A DNA stretch of 8,820 nt. It comes from CAZDUS01 sp964535015. GTDB lineage: Bacteria; Verrucomicrobiota; Kiritimatiellia; CAIKKV01; CAITUY01. The translations under genes and the position numbers were made by a program. Below, one piece after another: positions 7,701 to 8,820 of this stretch (the first letter of the stretch is position 1; each line of letters opens with the position of its first letter). The stretch spans positions 1-8,820 of the forward strand of contig CAZHRU010000101.1 in assembly GCA_964535015.1 (NCBI GenBank). The letters are read 5' to 3'. The notes under the pieces are model-generated. The model did no database searches. It saw only the letters and a program-made list of their open reading frames with translations, and was not told where the DNA came from.

Positions 7701-7990
7701 CGGAGCTCGCCAACAAGATCGTCTGGATCCACTTCCTCGACGCAAAAGGCAAAACCATTTTCCAGGGCGATCATGATCTCACCCACGATCTCAACCTCAC
7801 CCGCTCAACCCACTATGCCCAACCCTATTTCACAGAAATAGACCTGAACCTGTCCGTTCCGCCGGGCGAGTACCGGGTAGAACTTGGAGTATACGTTCCA
7901 ACCTCCCGCGACCGCCTCCGGATTACCGACAGCCTCATCCCCGCCCGCCGAACCACCCTCGAACTTCCGCAGAAGATTGTGGTTAAATGA
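4742..7990 (+). CDS. GT-C-fold membrane glycosyltransferase (GT39/PMT-like) with large soluble C-terminal region
   Basis: This 1082-residue protein is likely an integral-membrane sugar transferase using a polyprenyl-phosphate-linked donor at the outer face of the cytoplasmic membrane; acceptor and sugar are unknown. Residues 4-17 form the first hydrophobic segment, followed by an outside loop with HPD (33-35), where this superfamily carries an acidic catalytic motif (often HPDE; here the next residue is Thr). Several further hydrophobic segments lie between about 85 and 410. HYANGD (153-158) and AAKYHAGLAALP (Lys198) resemble conserved positions of PMT_2-type enzymes. After RRMAGRWVAENVP the chain turns soluble for about 660 residues: beta-rich stretches, TPR-like helical pairs near 624-660 and 876-915, an acidic run (LDDDDEAD), and a C-terminal beta domain from about 960 with PPGEYRVELGVYVP (1040-1053), a form often seen at the end of such membrane proteins. 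A GTG directly after the preceding stop (4703) is an alternative start, but the ribosome-binding site favours 4742. Codon use is extremely C-rich. The superfamily is likely; the specific function is unknown. Confidence 0.75.
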   Translation: MMHKLVIILIVAAAALLRFGGLSHDLHEGKIYHPDTPKQVRATQRFLDNVYYQHTGIADYDGYPYFNSHLVEYLCRAGDPIRVAALNLLGVPAEPQIPDIMVLFWITLLFNATLATLLVWLIYRLVLEHYGTGPALVAAAFIALSPVDITACHYANGDTTAAFFATLSLLFALRIARDGLWRDYLLAVIFAACGFAAKYHAGLAALPILIAHAARYPSPRAFFSRSSWARLLACALAGIATLFITIPTLIGHTNQVVQDIVVFFTHVSKGRRLPEEIRSAGITGKFLFSMTRNGPILLYLLGPVAATASLLALVRLARRDVRILISASLPIVYFLVGVSFRPIAPPVYHTLMTPMVFILAAIFLSRRLNTTAPIRRLWTITATLAILLSLGYLGRISIKETFFQWHMDTRRMAGRWVAENVPSSFRLNRGLYTFQLPNPPPARPDGTVFVRSSIYPESPSGSFRPLKTFALERDSLMMFRNPDVTTHIGNTLWINGPAAMPITQRWHSETGNQFIFDNGMTFLRDGKRIPLEAGRPVTRRLVTETALTDAVLTIRNGPVPNFVSLTFGGKTQTLRLAPGASDIIRIHQPQRGFPRERGLFFYPLSASTSAGPALIRLATRTDEIGSALFDARRYSDAAPWLDRAAIEQSNPTLAVQALACRQLTRQPATAIPDDVKATAARIRQAIDATSIESTYGIGPRYLDKLDFLSIPGDTLICKGFKKRSKLQISLDDDDEADLTLPELDPVKEQSISTTPLLLDAGHYTCSIRFTYAPLPEQTPILNFIVALPDGTPLSQTPVDLTACAPYQPLDRKFAVHVPGDVPTVKLMVKPEHVAGLTVDRMEVSPDIPATVQGWRTLLDLLDGAPAATATTQPMAFDLLMSKGDQAATANDYTAALDFYRTAARARPETFLPASRITAMATRFPQGLQMAADLLAPYTARPIQREIKINARFQNGLLLESALFRETVVAPGGKLGLNLYWDVEKPKTELANKIVWIHFLDAKGKTIFQGDHDLTHDLNLTRSTHYAQPYFTEIDLNLSVPPGEYRVELGVYVPTSRDRLRITDSLIPARRTTLELPQKIVVK

Positions 7991-8092
7991 CCTGAAGACC
8001 CATCACAGGAATTCGACACGACGAACGCCTGTCGTATACCGTCCAGAACATCCTGCTCTTCCTTGTCCAGTTCACCCTGTTCTGCTGTCTGT

Positions 8093-8434
8093 TCACGCAT
8101 CCAGCAATGTGCCGACCTTGTTCAACACATGGTTCACGGTGGATTCCGGAAGGGAACAGAGAAACGATGCCCCGCGCGCCTTCCAGTCCATGCTCTTCAC
8201 CTGATCGGACAGAACGACACCAGACGCCTTGAGGCCATCTGGCACACTGACCTCGAACGGGTAACCCTTGACCTGGTTCGTGATGGGGCAGAGGAGCGAT
8301 AACCCCACCTTGCGGTTGTACGATTCTGGCGAGAGAACCAGCGCTGGCCTGTGGCCGGCCTGCTCATGTCCCGCTTGCGGGTTGAAGGAAATCCAGACCA
8401 CATCTCCCCGTTTCGGACAGTACGTGGTCGACAT
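8093..8434 (-). CDS. mazF: MazF-type mRNA-cleaving toxin (endoribonuclease)
   Basis: This 113-residue protein is a close MazF/PemK/ChpB homologue, a sequence-specific endoribonuclease that cuts mRNA and arrests growth when its antitoxin is lost. It keeps RGDVVWISFNPQAGHEQAGHR, split in E. coli as the DNA/RNA-binding N-terminal strand region, then PALVLSPESYN, and KGYPFEV and LSDQVKSMDW further on. Arg29 and Thr52 fall at the same positions as the catalytic Arg29 and Thr52 of E. coli MazF, so it should be active. The start is the ATG at 8434: GGGAGG on the minus strand (8442-8447) lies seven bases upstream, and the ATG shares one base with the mazE stop (TGATG), a typical translational-coupling arrangement. 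Two GTG codons just upstream (8440 and 8437) are possible but less likely. The exact cleavage sequence (ACA for E. coli MazF) cannot be predicted with confidence. The gene converges on the glycosyltransferase gene. Confidence 0.93.
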   Translation of the reverse strand: MSTTYCPKRGDVVWISFNPQAGHEQAGHRPALVLSPESYNRKVGLSLLCPITNQVKGYPFEVSVPDGLKASGVVLSDQVKSMDWKARGASFLCSLPESTVNHVLNKVGTLLDA

Positions 8435-8676
8435 CACCACACCTCCCGTCCAACGGCCTGCCCCGTAGCAACTTCCGCATGAATGTTATGCTTAGTGACT
8501 CCCTTGAGCAGGTCTTCCAACCTGTATTCAAGCTCCACGTGTGGATCGATCACGATCTTCCCATCGTCAACAGACAGATCAACCGGCGTACCGCATGCAA
8601 CGCGCGCCTCCTTCACGAATGCCTTTGGAATGCGCACCGCCAAACTGTTTCCCCACTTCTGAATCGTCGTTTGCAT
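8434..8676 (-). CDS. mazE: MazE-type antitoxin, AbrB-like DNA-binding
   Basis: This 80-residue protein is the antitoxin partner of MazF. Its N-terminal half (IQKWGNSLAVRIPKAF, 5-20) is the swapped-hairpin AbrB/MazE DNA-binding motif, and DGKIVIDP follows as the second half of that fold. The C-terminal tail, ending in GREVW, matches the KEVW end of E. coli MazE, the part that wraps around the toxin and blocks it. The start at 8676 is supported by AGGAG on the minus strand (8684-8688), seven bases upstream, and by alignment with the family. The same frame stays open upstream to the window edge, but that stretch covers the promoter and operator and is not expected to be translated. MazE normally represses its own promoter together with MazF, and a dyad overlapping the -10 box is present. 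The antitoxin gene precedes the toxin gene, the usual order. Confidence 0.92.
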   Translation of the reverse strand: MQTTIQKWGNSLAVRIPKAFVKEARVACGTPVDLSVDDGKIVIDPHVELEYRLEDLLKGVTKHNIHAEVATGQAVGREVW

Positions 8677-8687
8677 GATTGTTCTCC

Positions 8688-8708
8688 TGTATCTACAAAG
8701 AAGATACA
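8688..8708. promoter_or_regulatory. Likely MazE/MazEF operator (dyad)
   Basis: TGTATCT (8688-8694) and AGATACA (8702-8708) form a perfect 7-bp inverted repeat with a 7-base spacer. It covers most of the mazE -10 box and the expected transcription start, and ends next to the ribosome-binding site. This is where an autorepressing MazE or MazE-MazF complex would be expected to bind. The dyad is seen directly; its role is inferred from how mazEF operons are controlled. Confidence 0.6.
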
Positions 8709-8729
8709 TCCAGACGGCCAAGCCGGCAA
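8701..8729 (-). promoter_or_regulatory. mazEF promoter
   Basis: On the minus strand a -35 box TTGCCG (8729-8724) is followed after 17 bases by a -10 box TATCTT (8706-8701). Transcription should start near 8694, leaving a leader of about 18 bases with AGGAG before the mazE ATG at 8676. The -10 box overlaps the inverted repeat at 8688-8708, so binding there would block RNA polymerase. Confidence 0.5.
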
Positions 8730-8820
8730 GGTGTTTCTCTGGCCAACGGCGGAAATCACGGGCGACGCAAGCCGTACCGTGGATTTTCTGGTTGGCCTCT
8801 CTCGTTGTCCCAAAACTGAC

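Noticed and set aside
8005..8084. Inverted repeats in the gap between the glycosyltransferase and mazF (ACAGG/CCTGT at 8005-8032; CAGAACA/TGTTCTG at 8044-8084)
   Set aside because: The loops are long (18 and 27 bases), the stems short and there is no T-tract on either strand, so I do not call a bidirectional terminator here.
8677..8820. Upstream extension of mazE in the same open frame to the window edge
   Set aside because: The extension overlaps the promoter and the dyad operator. The ribosome-binding site and family alignment put the start at 8676.

Overview
This window reads as chromosomal DNA of a GC-rich bacterium with ordinary Shine-Dalgarno initiation and sigma70-type promoters. No lineage marker is present. 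The phosphorylase and ABC-F sequences, the strong NNC codon preference and the large uncharacterised membrane glycosyltransferase would fit a member of the Planctomycetota-Verrucomicrobiota-Kiritimatiellota-Lentisphaerota group, but that placement is an inference with low confidence.

Layout. Positions 1-493 hold no gene I can support. This stretch is less GC-rich than the rest (126 of the first 240 bases), has a striking 36-bp imperfect palindrome at 135-170, and has a stretch at about 205-265 whose minus strand resembles the 3' tail of a group II intron. Three rightward genes follow with short gaps: a YbiT-type ABC-F ATPase (494-2071), a glycogen/alpha-glucan phosphorylase (2138-4702) and a large GT-C-fold membrane glycosyltransferase with a long soluble C-terminal part (4742-7990). 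A good promoter (TTGCCA-N18-TATGAT) lies between the first two, and a weaker -10 lies between the second and third, so these may be separately transcribed neighbours rather than one operon. After a 102-bp convergent gap comes a leftward mazEF toxin-antitoxin operon (mazE 8434-8676, mazF 8093-8434) with a recognisable promoter, a dyad operator over its -10 box and a 1-nt stop/start overlap.

How the genes relate. The ABC-F protein is expected to act on ribosomes, and the phosphorylase releases glucose-1-phosphate from storage glucan. The GT-C protein probably transfers a sugar from a polyprenyl-phosphate donor on the outer face of the membrane. Nothing in the sequence ties these three into one pathway beyond co-orientation. 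The mazEF pair is a self-contained accessory module. I corrected three start codons from promoter and ribosome-binding-site positions: the phosphorylase to 2138, the glycosyltransferase to 4742 and mazF to 8434. mazE is placed at 8676. No wholly new system is evident. The least understood item is the 1082-residue glycosyltransferase fusion.
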